The notes: generated by a model not told the origin, from the sequence alone. 40,850 bases of DNA from Bacillota bacterium (GCA_009784555.1 WRBO01000012.1:1-40850), one strand, 5' to 3'; positions 7,167 to 15,671 are shown, numbered from the stretch's first letter. Translations and numbers: made by a program.

Positions 7167-7910
7167 ATGAACATCCGATTCACATGCGAGTACAACGGCA
7201 AGAATTATCACGGGTTTCAACGGCAGAGCAACGGGGCCAGTATCCAAGGCGAATTGGAATCGGCCCTAGGGCGGTTGTTCAACGCGGATATAAAAATTAC
7301 CGCCGCAGGGCGCACGGACGCAGGCGTTCATGCCTTTGGGATGGTTTGCAATTTTCATATCGAGGGCTTTTCGGCGAACGAGCGGTCGTTGTTCAAACTG
7401 GCCACGGGAATGAATGCCTTTTTGTCGCATGATATCGTCGTGCGGGATTTTGCGGTTGCCCCCGACGATTTCAACGCGCGAAAGAGTGCCAAACAAAAAA
7501 CATACGTATACAAATATTATGTCAACCCGCACAGGAGTCCCTTGCGCGAAAATCACATGGCGCATATTTATAAAATGCCGAACATCGAAAAAATGGCCCA
7601 GGCCGCGGGGCACCTGGTCGGCCGCCATGATTTCACATCATTTTGTTGTACCGATTGTGACAAACCCGACAAAGTCCGCACCGTACGCGCCGTCGACGTT
7701 CATGCACATGCGGATGAAATAACAATCACCGTTGTGGGGGATGGATTTTTGCGAAACATGGTGCGCGTAATCGCGGGAACATTACTGGAGGTCGGCCAAG
7801 GCACCCGCAACCCGTCCGACATCGCGGGGATATTGGCGGCCCGCGACCGAAATGCGGCGGGTCTGACCGCGCCCGCATGCGGACTATGTTTGGTCAATGT
7901 GACGTATTGA
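7167..7910 (+). CDS. truA: tRNA pseudouridine synthase A
   Basis: Converts uridine 38-40 of the tRNA anticodon stem-loop to pseudouridine. 247 aa, the typical size. The catalytic aspartate is in AAGRTDAGVHAFGM, with other family segments YYVNPHRSP, HDFTSFC and GDGFLRNMVRVIAGTL. It is divergent from nifJ across 61 bp holding both -10 boxes. The start is the first ATG after the -10 box and gives the usual N-terminus. Confidence 0.97.
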   Translation: MNIRFTCEYNGKNYHGFQRQSNGASIQGELESALGRLFNADIKITAAGRTDAGVHAFGMVCNFHIEGFSANERSLFKLATGMNAFLSHDIVVRDFAVAPDDFNARKSAKQKTYVYKYYVNPHRSPLRENHMAHIYKMPNIEKMAQAAGHLVGRHDFTSFCCTDCDKPDKVRTVRAVDVHAHADEITITVVGDGFLRNMVRVIAGTLLEVGQGTRNPSDIAGILAARDRNAAGLTAPACGLCLVNVTY

Positions 7911-7916
7911 TTCCTC

Positions 7917-7954
7917 TTGCCGAAATTTGTGGAATCATGGTATAATAAAACTAT
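7917..7954 (+). promoter_or_regulatory. Leaderless promoter of the 105-aa membrane protein gene
   Basis: TTGCCG (7917-7922), 18-nt spacer, perfect TATAAT (7941-7946), then 8 nt to ATG 7955. No Shine-Dalgarno can be present in so short a space. Confidence 0.7.
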
Positions 7955-8272
7955 ATGGAAGAGGACACAGACGAAAGATTCAAACCACAACCGCCGCGGG
8001 CAAGGGGCTTCAAAGGCTTCTTGGATACTTTTTTGTCGCGCAACAAAACGGTATTAAGTGCCATGTACCTGTTGGCTATGGTTGTGTCGGGGACGCTCTT
8101 GGTTTTGTTGAACAACCCAGGGATTATGGCGTCTGGCGGCCCAACCGACCCCGTCGACCCACCGTCAACAATTAACGCCGTTCTTTGGTCGTTTATCGTC
8201 GTTGGCACGTTCCTGTTCGTAATGGGGGGCCTTTACATGTTCGCCCGCCGCCGCAATCGTACGCAAATATAG
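7955..8272 (+). CDS. Small two-helix membrane protein (105 aa)
   Basis: Not recognised. A charged N-terminal tail (EEDTDERFKPQPPRARGFK) is followed by two transmembrane helices at about 32-52 and 75-96, separated by a Pro/Gly-rich loop with GGPTDPVDPPST, and a basic C-terminus (RRRNRTQI). It has its own promoter and terminator, so it is monocistronic. The short positive C-terminus suggests both ends in the cytoplasm. No further role can be inferred. Confidence 0.75.
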   Translation: MEEDTDERFKPQPPRARGFKGFLDTFLSRNKTVLSAMYLLAMVVSGTLLVLLNNPGIMASGGPTDPVDPPSTINAVLWSFIVVGTFLFVMGGLYMFARRRNRTQI

Positions 8273-8285
8273 CTTTATACAACAC

Positions 8286-8314
8286 AAAAAAGCACCTACG
8301 GGTGCTTTTCTTTT
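8286..8314 (+). terminator. Rho-independent terminator
   Basis: Stem AAAAGCACC (8288-8296), loop TACG, stem GGTGCTTTT (8301-8309), then CTTTT. It closes the 7955 gene; the -35 of the next promoter overlaps its 3' tail. Confidence 0.85.
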
Positions 8315-8341
8315 GACCAACCTTATTGAATCGACTATAAT
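8313..8341 (+). promoter_or_regulatory. Promoter of the HtrA-like protease gene
   Basis: TTGACC (8313-8318), 17-nt spacer, TATAAT (8336-8341), leader of about 22 nt with AGGAGA before ATG 8371. Confidence 0.75.
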
Positions 8342-8370
8342 TGATTACAATATATATACAGGAGATAAAA

Positions 8371-9735
8371 ATGAAAAAATTTCTAAAGGCCGCCGCCCTT
8401 GTGTGCGTGATGTTAATTTCCGTGACCTTTATGGTCGGATGCGGGGCCCAGGGCGAGCGGGGCGAATCCGCATTTGAAATCGCGGTACGTAACGGTTTCA
8501 TGGGAACAGAACAGGAATGGCTGGCATCCCTGCAGGGTAACGGCGGCCAAGACGGCCAGGGCACGGACGAATTCATGCAAATGATTCGCGAATTGTACGA
8601 GGCATCCGATTGGCCTGGTGACTTCCTCTCGTTCTTGGCATATCATTTCCAAGGCCCAACAGGGCCCCAAGGGGGCGGTCAAGACCTGACCGAACATGCC
8701 CAGCGTGCCATTCGGTCATCCGTAGGCATAATAGCCAGTTTCAGTGTAGCAGGCGGGAACAGTGCCCAAAGTGGCAGTGGCGTTATATACCAACTGAACC
8801 ATGCCGCGGGTGACGCATACATAATCACGAACTATCACGTCATCGGCCAATTCGTCGGCAATAACTATGTCCGTTCGACAAATATCGGCGTTTTCCTCTT
8901 TGGCATGCAACACACCGAGATGCGTATTCCCGCAACCCTCCTTGGCGGTTCCGCATTGCACGATATCGCAATCCTGCGTGTGCGTAATTCGGCGACCCTG
9001 CGCAATGCGCCTGTGTTGGCCGCAACCTTGGCCCCTAATGTGGTGCCCGTGCTTGGCTCGTCCGTTATGGCGGTTGGAAACCCATTGAATTTTGGTATCA
9101 GTGTCACAGACGGGGTAGTCAGCACCCAATCCGAACTAATCGAAATGCCGGGCATAGACGACCCGCGCGTGCGCCGTTCATACCGCGTGTTCCGAACAAC
9201 GGCGGCAATCAACCCGGGTAACAGTGGCGGTGGGGTCTTTACCTCAACGGGCGACCTCCTTGGCATTGTCCAGGCACGTATGTTCAGTGACGGTGACCTG
9301 CCTATCGACAACATCGGTTACGTCATTCCATTGGATATCACCCTGCGTATTACGCACCAAATCCTGGACCGCGTAAATAACAGGGGGGAGTTCAACGGAA
9401 CCCCGCTCTCCATGCGCCGCCCAATTTTGGGAATACAACAAGAATCAACCAACCCACGTTTTGGCATTGATACGGACGGCAACCTGTATATCCGCGAAAC
9501 AATCCGCATCCGCGCGTTTGAAAGCCCGAACTTTAACATTAACCAGGTACTTATGATAGGGGACACCTTTACATCGGTAACATACGTCGTCCGCGGCCAG
9601 AGTGTCACGCGCGAGGTCTACCGCCTCCACCATCTGCCTGATGCCCTCATCGATGTTTATCAGCCAACAACCGTCACGTTCGGCATAATTCGCAACGGAA
9701 ACCCAATGTCTGTAAATGTCACCGTACATCCGTGA
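8371..9735 (+). CDS. HtrA/DegP-like trypsin-fold lipoprotein protease (454 aa)
   Basis: A surface-anchored serine protease. A signal peptide of about 24 aa ends in a lipobox-like FMVGC. After it come a segment SAFEIAVRNGFMGTEQEW and collagen-like GPTGPQGGG. The S1C catalytic triad is visible: His in IITNYHVIG, Asp in LHDIAILRV and Ser in INPGNSGGGVF. The C-terminal 110 residues resemble one PDZ domain (GDTFTSV to VTFGIIRNG). The start 8371 is fixed by AGGAGA and the signal peptide; an upstream in-frame codon at 8341 is rejected. Likely role is quality control or processing of exported proteins. Preceded by its own promoter; the next gene, ddl, is functionally unrelated. Confidence 0.9.
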   Translation: MKKFLKAAALVCVMLISVTFMVGCGAQGERGESAFEIAVRNGFMGTEQEWLASLQGNGGQDGQGTDEFMQMIRELYEASDWPGDFLSFLAYHFQGPTGPQGGGQDLTEHAQRAIRSSVGIIASFSVAGGNSAQSGSGVIYQLNHAAGDAYIITNYHVIGQFVGNNYVRSTNIGVFLFGMQHTEMRIPATLLGGSALHDIAILRVRNSATLRNAPVLAATLAPNVVPVLGSSVMAVGNPLNFGISVTDGVVSTQSELIEMPGIDDPRVRRSYRVFRTTAAINPGNSGGGVFTSTGDLLGIVQARMFSDGDLPIDNIGYVIPLDITLRITHQILDRVNNRGEFNGTPLSMRRPILGIQQESTNPRFGIDTDGNLYIRETIRIRAFESPNFNINQVLMIGDTFTSVTYVVRGQSVTREVYRLHHLPDALIDVYQPTTVTFGIIRNGNPMSVNVTVHP

Positions 9736-9763
9736 AATCAATATTCTGTATAAACCTATCACA

Positions 9764-9787
9764 CATACCACAATATGTTGTGGTATG
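9764..9787. promoter_or_regulatory. 24-bp palindrome upstream of ddl
   Basis: CATACCACAA, TATG, TTGTGGTATG: two perfect 10-bp arms around 4 nt. No T run follows, so it is not a standard terminator. It lies 29 bp after the protease stop and 33 bp before the ddl start. A regulator-binding site or RNA hairpin is possible. Confidence 0.55.
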
Positions 9788-9819
9788 TCACGCCAACATG
9801 TTGTGTCATATGTATACAC

Positions 9820-10932
9820 ATGAAGAACGTTTTGATTGTTTTTGGCGGGCGCAGTGTCGAGCACGACATTTCAATCCTGACCGCCCTGCACGCGTATAAA
9901 CATACGCCAGAGGGATGGTGTGTGCGTTTGGTGTATTTGACCCGCGATAATGTATTCGTCACGGGGCGGCGGTTGGCCGACTTGGATTTTTACATAAATG
10001 GCGTACGAGGTGCGCGGGAAGTGCATTTTTCCCATGGCGCAATGTTTCGCCGTGGGAAAAAGATTTGCGATGTCGATGCGGTTTTGAATTGCTGTCACGG
10101 TGGCGTGGGCGAGGGTGGCGAACTGGCGGCCTTTTTCCGTGTCCACGATATCCCGACGACGGGGCCAAACATGGTGTCGGCGGCAAATCTAATGTGTAAA
10201 ACGACCACGCGGCGGGTTTTGACGGCGGCGAACGGCTTCCCCCAGCCCCAATTTCATTCCTTTTCCGTCGCCGACTATGAAAAATCACCCGATTCGGTCG
10301 TATCGGCCATTGAATCGGTGTTGCCGTACCCCGTAATTGTCAAGCCAAACGCATTGGGCAGCAGTATCGGCATATCCACCGCCACAAATCGTGACGAATT
10401 GGTTCGCGCCGTCGACTTGGCGGCCACCTTGGATGGGCGGATAATCGCAGAGGAGTTGATTGCCGACCCCATCGAAATCAACTGTGCGGCGTATCGCGAC
10501 GGGACGGGGGTCCATCTGTCAAAATGTATGGTCATCGAAAAGGACGCGGTGTATGATTTTGAACAAAAATACCTGGCAGGCGGGACGGCCACCCACAAAA
10601 AAGGCGGTGCACCGACCGAGGCACCAGAAATGTCCGCAATTTTCGACGAAATCCGACGGCAATTGCGGGATGCGTATGAGCTGTTCGATGTTTCGGGTGT
10701 TGTGCGGGCGGATTTCTTGGTCAAAATGGGGGATGATGGCCCAACGGTGTATTTGAATGAAGTCAACACGGTTCCGGGGTTCCTGTCGTACCACTTGTGG
10801 CTTGCGGCGGGGGTGTCGTACACATCCCTTATCGAGAGGGTGGTCACCCAAGCCATCACAGAGTCACGGGCCACAAAAACAACATCATTCACCAGTGGGG
10901 TATTGGCAAAAAACCGTTCCTTGGTCGATTGA
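9820..10932 (+). CDS. ddl: D-alanine--D-alanine ligase
   Basis: ATP-grasp ligase making D-Ala-D-Ala for the peptidoglycan stem peptide; cytoplasmic. 370 aa. N-terminal VLIVFGGRSVEHDISILTA, ATP-grasp segment PVIVKPNALGSSIGIS, and the C-terminal metal/substrate motif NEVNTVPGFLSYHLW. The ATG at 9820 begins exactly at the conserved strand; the 15 upstream in-frame codons (to 9775) are not family-like. CATATG lies 7 nt upstream as a weak -10 candidate. The gene precedes a GH95-like gene and murG. Confidence 0.96.
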   Translation: MKNVLIVFGGRSVEHDISILTALHAYKHTPEGWCVRLVYLTRDNVFVTGRRLADLDFYINGVRGAREVHFSHGAMFRRGKKICDVDAVLNCCHGGVGEGGELAAFFRVHDIPTTGPNMVSAANLMCKTTTRRVLTAANGFPQPQFHSFSVADYEKSPDSVVSAIESVLPYPVIVKPNALGSSIGISTATNRDELVRAVDLAATLDGRIIAEELIADPIEINCAAYRDGTGVHLSKCMVIEKDAVYDFEQKYLAGGTATHKKGGAPTEAPEMSAIFDEIRRQLRDAYELFDVSGVVRADFLVKMGDDGPTVYLNEVNTVPGFLSYHLWLAAGVSYTSLIERVVTQAITESRATKTTSFTSGVLAKNRSLVD

Positions 10933-11020
10933 TTGTATTGATGTGTGTGACGTACTACCGTATATGGTGGTGTGTGTGGGAAATTCGACGAAAGTTTTTC
11001 CGTTAATATAGGGATTATTC

Positions 11021-11058
11021 TTTACAAACCGCCGTCTTTGGTCTATAGTTTATGTCAT
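11021..11058 (+). promoter_or_regulatory. Leaderless promoter of the GH95-like gene
   Basis: TTTACA (11021-11026), 17-nt spacer, TATAGT (11044-11049), then 9 nt to ATG 11059. No ribosome-binding site. Confidence 0.65.
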
Positions 11059-13428
11059 ATGGCAAAAAACACATCAATGACCGTGTTGCACTCTACATCT
11101 CCGTCAATGTTCGTCCACAACCCGTGGCTCGATTCTTCCATATGCGGAAACGGCAGGGTGGGCGCGGCAATAACGGGCGCATATTGTAATGAAAGACTGC
11201 TTATCAATCATTCCGACCTGAAACACGGCGGATATACGGGCGTGTTGCAAGACGTCAGCGACAAATTGGTAACCCAGCGCAAGGTTTTCGCCGATGGCAA
11301 GGTCATCGACGCCGAAAAGACCTTGGCGGGCGAATTTGCAAAGAAAAACTACAAACCTTCACCCGAACTGCCCCTGCCCGTGGCAACCATGACCATGGAT
11401 TTTTTCCAAGAAGGGCAAATCGCCGACTATTCCCGCATGACCGACATGGAATCGGCAGAGGTCAGTGTAATGTTCAAAGCCAGCGGCACCACATTTGAAC
11501 GCCGCATGTTCGTTGACCGTAAAACCGACGTGATTGCGTTCACGGCAACGCACGCGGGCCCGCAAAAGCTCCGTATGCGCCTGGGCATCAATTCGGACGG
11601 TAAAACGGGCGAGACCATCAAATGCGAGGGCGGTTACCTGATGTTCGCGGCGAAAAACACCGCAACGTCCGATTATGGTATCGTCGCGCGTGTAATTGTC
11701 GGCGGGGGAGAGGCCGCGATGGATGCAACTGGCATGACAATTAACAACGCTGACACGGTCACCATATTTACAAAGGCTTTTATCTCTGGCGGGCGCGAAG
11801 CCCAGTTCAAAGAACTGCGAAAACAACTGGGCGAAATCAAGCACAGTTATGATAAATTGGCGTCCGCAAACGAATCCGTACACAAAAAATTATTTGCCGA
11901 GGCCCAGTTTGAATTAACGACCGAAAAGGGCGAAGAAACAAATACCGCCGCGCTTGTCGCTCTGGCGGCCGATAACGAGCTCTCTCCAGGGCTTGCTGTT
12001 CGCCTGTGGAATTTTGCCAAATACATCGCAATATGCTCTGGCGGCCCTCTGGTGACGTCTGGCGGCCTGTGGGTGGGCGCGGGGTCGGACACGAACGCCG
12101 TATTCAACCTGAACAACGGGGCACAATTGACATATGGCTCGACAATGCTCTCGGTCAATCCCGACTCACTTTTGCGCGCCATCGACTATTTCGACGGCTA
12201 TGCCCAAGACCTGAAAAAAAATGCCGCCCGCGTGTTCGGCGCAAAGGGATATTTTGTTCCAAACATCACGTCCCCTGGCTCGGCCCTCTTTGGCGCGGTC
12301 GATGCAAAAACCCTGCACTTTATCGCGTCACCCGCCTTGGCTGCAAACCTGTTCTATAATTACTTCTTGGCCACCGCCGACCAAAAGATTTTGAAACAAA
12401 AAATCTTCCCCTTTATGACCGAGGTCTTTAATTTCTACTCCGACTTCCTGAAACTCGACTCCGCCGGCCTCTATACAACTATTCCCAGCTACAGTCCCGA
12501 CAGCACCCCTGGTAATATAATAGGCGGCAAACCCCTGCAAAACTTTGCATTCGCAACAAATTCTACAATTGACTTCTTGGCCATCGGCGCGTTGTTGGAT
12601 AACCTTATCCACGCGGCCGAAATCCTGGGGCAACGGGGCAGCATCCCAACATGGACGGACATGAAGCGCAAAATCCCCGTCGTTTCGGTAAATGAAAAGG
12701 CTAATTTACGCGAGTACAGCAACAGTGCCTTTATCGACGGCGCGAACAACTGTGGCGCACTGCATACTTATGGCCTGTACCCGCTGAAAAACTTCTCGTT
12801 CAACGATTTCGAGGTCGCCTATAAACCCGCCATCGCAACACCCGCGGGCGCAACAATTTCCGTCCGCACGGCATCGGCAAACGCGGTACGCGCAAGGATG
12901 AGCGGCTGTGGCCACGTCCAAACCGCACGCACTCTGGCCATTTATGCGGCGCAACTGGCAAACGCGGGCGATGAACTCTCTACCCGTGACGCGATTATTC
13001 GATTGCTTAACTGTTTCGCGCCATCGGGGCTGGGCCTTTCAAACGACTGGCGGGGCAGTGGCTTTACAAAAAACACCCCACCTTCAATCGACATCGGCAC
13101 AAACCTGGGGTTCGCCAACGCAATCACCGAATGTTTGGTTCAATCGGACAAACGCAACCTGCGCATCCTGCCTGTCATGTTACCGGGCTTTGACGAGGGC
13201 GCTATCTCTGGCATAACAACCGATTTTATGGCTAAAATCAATATGGATTGGTCGTTGCGCCGCGGAAAACTGACCATCAAAATCATTCCAAAAACAACAT
13301 GCACAATCGACATTTTCTTCCCCGATGACTTCCGCAAACCACGAGGCAAAGAAATCAAACTGGAAAGGGACAACAGCCTCCGCAACGTCAAACTAACCGC
13401 GAACAAGGCATGGAGTATCGAATTCTAG
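11059..13428 (+). CDS. GH95-like glycoside hydrolase (alpha-L-fucosidase family)
   Basis: A 789-aa protein with the GH95 layout: an N-terminal beta domain (WLDSSICGNGRVGAAITGA, then ERLLINHSDLKHGGYTG) and an (alpha/alpha)6 barrel. The barrel has FNLNNGAQLTYG where the family has the Asn pair, and TIPSYSPDSTPGN where the family usually has a SPE segment that I take to carry the acid. That would be Glu to Asp, so activity or specificity may differ. Known members cleave alpha-fucosyl or alpha-galactosyl ends. There is no signal peptide, so it would act in the cytoplasm. It lies between ddl and murG; a role in cell-wall sugar recycling is speculative. Confidence 0.75.
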   Translation: MAKNTSMTVLHSTSPSMFVHNPWLDSSICGNGRVGAAITGAYCNERLLINHSDLKHGGYTGVLQDVSDKLVTQRKVFADGKVIDAEKTLAGEFAKKNYKPSPELPLPVATMTMDFFQEGQIADYSRMTDMESAEVSVMFKASGTTFERRMFVDRKTDVIAFTATHAGPQKLRMRLGINSDGKTGETIKCEGGYLMFAAKNTATSDYGIVARVIVGGGEAAMDATGMTINNADTVTIFTKAFISGGREAQFKELRKQLGEIKHSYDKLASANESVHKKLFAEAQFELTTEKGEETNTAALVALAADNELSPGLAVRLWNFAKYIAICSGGPLVTSGGLWVGAGSDTNAVFNLNNGAQLTYGSTMLSVNPDSLLRAIDYFDGYAQDLKKNAARVFGAKGYFVPNITSPGSALFGAVDAKTLHFIASPALAANLFYNYFLATADQKILKQKIFPFMTEVFNFYSDFLKLDSAGLYTTIPSYSPDSTPGNIIGGKPLQNFAFATNSTIDFLAIGALLDNLIHAAEILGQRGSIPTWTDMKRKIPVVSVNEKANLREYSNSAFIDGANNCGALHTYGLYPLKNFSFNDFEVAYKPAIATPAGATISVRTASANAVRARMSGCGHVQTARTLAIYAAQLANAGDELSTRDAIIRLLNCFAPSGLGLSNDWRGSGFTKNTPPSIDIGTNLGFANAITECLVQSDKRNLRILPVMLPGFDEGAISGITTDFMAKINMDWSLRRGKLTIKIIPKTTCTIDIFFPDDFRKPRGKEIKLERDNSLRNVKLTANKAWSIEF

Positions 13429-13437
13429 GAATTTTCA

Positions 13438-13451
13438 TATATTAGTAAGGC
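13438..13451 (+). promoter_or_regulatory. Possible -10 of murG
   Basis: TATATT (13438-13443) ends 8 nt before ATG 13452, with no good -35. A weak AAGG lies within those 8 nt, so translation from a longer GH95-murG transcript is the alternative. Confidence 0.35.
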
Positions 13452-14444
13452 ATGAAAATCGTATTCACCGGCGGGGGAACCGCGGGCCACGTCACGCCGA
13501 ATTTGGCATTGATGCCGTACTTTGATGAACCACATTATATCGGTGGCGACGGGATTGAAAAAACCCTGATAACCAAAAATTACCACCAAATAACAACGGC
13601 CAAACTCCGCCGTTCGCTCTCGCCCAAAAACCTTGCAACACCGTTTAGGGTCATGCGGGGCACGCGAGAGGCCAAAAAACTCCTCCGCGAAATCAAACCC
13701 GACATTGTATTTTCAAAGGGCGGGTTTGTCGCATATCCCGTCGTCGCGGCGGCGGGAAAACTGGGCATCCCCGTAATCATTCATGAAAGCGACATGTCAA
13801 TGGGCCTGGCAAACCGCATGTCGGTAAAACACGCCGACACAATCCTGACCACATTTGAACAAACCGCCGACGAATTGCGAAAAAAATACCCCAACAAAAA
13901 AATCATTCACACGGGCGCACCGATAAGGCCAGAGGTCTTTCGCGGCGACCCCACAACAATCCCGCACCGCGGCCCGCGGAACCTCCTGGTAATGGGGGGC
14001 AGCCAAGGTGCCACCGCAATAAACACCGCCCTCGTCACCGCCTTGCCGAACCTGGACGGCTATCAAATCCTGCACATAACTGGCCGTGGCAAATCAACCA
14101 CCATAACCGACGACAAATACACCCAAATGGAATACATGAACAACATCCCCGACGCCCTGGCATGGGCCGACATCGTCGTCGCCCGCGCGGGTTCCAACAC
14201 TGTCTGCGAACTCCTCGCCCTCGGCAAATCCGCCGTCCTAATCCCTTATCACGCGGGGCGGGGCGACCAAATCCAAAACGCCGAATTCGCCCGCACCCAC
14301 GGCGCAGCAATCCTGCTACAACCCGACTTAACCCCCGAAACCCTAATCACCGCAATCAAATCCGCGCCCACAATAACCCCCGTCAAATCCCTCAACGGCC
14401 GCGCCCGCATCGTCGAAATAATCACAAACTATTCAACAAGGTAA
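13452..14444 (+). CDS. murG: UDP-GlcNAc--undecaprenyl-PP-MurNAc-pentapeptide GlcNAc transferase
   Basis: GT28 glycosyltransferase that makes lipid II on the inner face of the membrane. 330 aa, slightly short. The N-terminal glycine loop is FTGGGTAGHVTPNLAL; the second domain has LLVMGGSQGATAIN and the UDP-GlcNAc-binding ARAGSNTVCELLALGKS. It lies 23 nt after the GH95-like gene. Two hairpins with T runs follow it (14584 and 14619). Confidence 0.96.
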   Translation: MKIVFTGGGTAGHVTPNLALMPYFDEPHYIGGDGIEKTLITKNYHQITTAKLRRSLSPKNLATPFRVMRGTREAKKLLREIKPDIVFSKGGFVAYPVVAAAGKLGIPVIIHESDMSMGLANRMSVKHADTILTTFEQTADELRKKYPNKKIIHTGAPIRPEVFRGDPTTIPHRGPRNLLVMGGSQGATAINTALVTALPNLDGYQILHITGRGKSTTITDDKYTQMEYMNNIPDALAWADIVVARAGSNTVCELLALGKSAVLIPYHAGRGDQIQNAEFARTHGAAILLQPDLTPETLITAIKSAPTITPVKSLNGRARIVEIITNYSTR

Positions 14445-14583
14445 GCCAAATGGCTACATCGACTGCCTCCTCGCGAATAGTTTATCTCCACCCAAAAAAT
14501 CCTTTTTCCCTTACCAGGCCAAAGGTGCGGATGAATAATTTGCATCGCAAATTTTCATCACGGTTTTTGGCCGTGGGGGTATT
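14445..14583. other. Intergenic region after murG, small hairpins only
   Basis: No supported gene. Short inverted repeats are visible: AGCC-AAAT-GGCT just after the murG stop and AATTTGC-ATC-GCAAATT near 14540. They precede the terminator at 14584. An RNA made here, or a long murG 3' UTR, is possible. An ORF running from inside murG through this region is out of frame with it and lacks start signals. Confidence 0.4.
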
Positions 14584-14647
14584 AACAAAGGGGAACCCCC
14601 CTTTGTTCGTTTTTTTGCGCTACTTTTTTTGCGGAAAAAAAAGTAGC
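14584..14647 (+). terminator. Tandem terminator hairpins after murG
   Basis: First hairpin: AACAAAGGGG (14584-14593), loop AACC, CCCCTTTGTT (14598-14607), then CG and seven T. Second hairpin: GCTACTTTTTTT (14619-14630), loop GCGG, AAAAAAAAGTAGC (14635-14647). Confidence 0.8.
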
Positions 14648-14668
14648 TATAAAATAATTACAAATTTT

Positions 14669-14710
14669 TGTCAGTAACCCCCTTGCACAAAAAAAACCAC
14701 ATGTTAGTTT
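14669..14710 (+). promoter_or_regulatory. TGTCAG-N-AACCCCC promoter, copy 2
   Basis: TGTCAGTAACCCCC (14669-14682) abuts TTGCAC (14683-14688). A 16-nt A-rich spacer leads to extended TG-T-TAGTTT (14705-14710). It would give a leader of about 135 nt before the SSB-like gene; that leader contains GCCAC paired with GTGGC (near 14718 and 14750). Confidence 0.6.
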
Positions 14711-14851
14711 ATAGCAAGCCACCCCCATGACTATAGTTACTATCTCGTGGCGGTTCGACAAAACTTCTATTAAATGGACGGAATTTTTGTTACACCAACA
14801 CGCACGATACGGCTAATCTAGAGGGGTACAGCACACAAGGAGGCATTACGA

Positions 14852-15577
14852 ATGGAACACATGGCACACACAATCACAAACGAGGGCGAACAAATGAACA
14901 ACAACAAAGTCTTGCTACAAGGGGTGATTGTCGACGACCCAAGGTACAGCCACGAAATGTTCGGCGAAGGCTTCTACGAAATGACAATGAGCGTCCAACG
15001 CCTGTCAAACGTCGTTGACCTTATCCCTATCACATTGTCCGAACGCCTTATCGCTGACCAAAAAATTATCCGAGGCAAGGAACTAATCGTCCGCGGCCAA
15101 TTCCGCAGCTATAACAAACTGGTCGGCAACCGCAGCAAACTCATGCTGACCGTCTTCGTGCGAGAGGTTCTGGACGAACTCCCGGTCGAAAACCCAAACG
15201 TCATCGAATTAATGGGCTATGTATGCAAAGCCCCAATATACCGCACAACCCCATTCAATCGCGAAATCACCGATATCCTGGTCGCGGTCAATCGGGCATA
15301 CAACAAATCCGATTACATCCCCGCAATCGCATGGGGCCGAAACGCCAGATTTGCCGAGGGTCTTCGTGTAGGCGACCGCGTATTCCTATCCGGCCGTATC
15401 CAATCACGTGAATACCAAAAACGCCTGGACGACGGCACCGTCGAAACCCGCGTTGCATACGAAATTTCGGTCAACCGAATAGGGGACACCGAAATCGAAT
15501 CCGTCCTGGGTGACACCCTCTCGGAAACATTCCTGTCCGACAACGACAACGTCATTGACGAGATTCTGGGAGGCTAG
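14852..15577 (+). CDS. Single-stranded DNA-binding-like protein, tandem OB folds (241 aa)
   Basis: Resembles the longer clostridial SSB-like proteins with two OB domains. Domain 1, about residues 16-110, has NKVLLQGVIVDDPRYSHEMF, PITLSERLI and IVRGQFRSYNKLV. Domain 2, about 118-215, has IELMGYVCKAPIYRTTPFNR, YNKSDYIPAIAWGRNARFA and LSGRIQSREYQKR. A short acidic tail ends in DEILGG, like the SSB partner-binding tip. ATG 14852 follows AAGGAGG by 8 nt. It lies alone between the special promoter and the double C-tract element. Likely role is ssDNA protection in repair, recombination or uptake; not shown here. Confidence 0.85.
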   Translation: MEHMAHTITNEGEQMNNNKVLLQGVIVDDPRYSHEMFGEGFYEMTMSVQRLSNVVDLIPITLSERLIADQKIIRGKELIVRGQFRSYNKLVGNRSKLMLTVFVREVLDELPVENPNVIELMGYVCKAPIYRTTPFNREITDILVAVNRAYNKSDYIPAIAWGRNARFAEGLRVGDRVFLSGRIQSREYQKRLDDGTVETRVAYEISVNRIGDTEIESVLGDTLSETFLSDNDNVIDEILGG

Positions 15578-15626
15578 AAAACCCCCCCCCCAACAAAAAA
15601 CACAAAAATCAATAACCCCCCCCAAG
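15578..15626 (+). repeat. Double C-tract element, copy 2
   Basis: AGAAAA then ten C (15582-15591), a 24-nt A-rich spacer ending in ATCAATAA, eight C (15616-15623), then AAGCTT. It closely matches the minus-strand element at 32-78. It begins directly at the SSB stop codon. Confidence 0.75.
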
Positions 15627-15634
15627 CTTCGCTT

Positions 15635-15671
15635 TCGGGCCAAACGAAAATCCTGCGGATTTTGCCCGAAC
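15635..15671 (+). terminator. Hairpin between the SSB-like and YgjV-like genes
   Basis: Outer arms TTCGGGC and GCCCGAA enclose inner arms AAAATCC and GGATTTT with a TGC loop. The stem is strong but has no clear T run; it may end both convergent transcripts or be an RNA-stabilising end. Confidence 0.5.

Noticed and set aside
10933..11058. dif-like Xer recombination site at the composition switch
   Set aside because: No 28-bp sequence with recognisable XerC and XerD arms was seen.
14162..14677. 171-codon ORF in a second frame of murG continuing past its stop
   Set aside because: Arg/Pro-rich shadow of murG with no start signals; only its tail lies in intergenic DNA, and that part overlaps terminators.
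14745..14775. GGTTCGAC as a tRNA T-arm
   Set aside because: No flanking acceptor or anticodon arms; no tRNA cloverleaf found elsewhere in the window.
32..15626. Terminal inverted repeats of an insertion sequence
   Set aside because: Borders of the units are not inverted copies of each other, no transposase is present, and no target duplication was seen.
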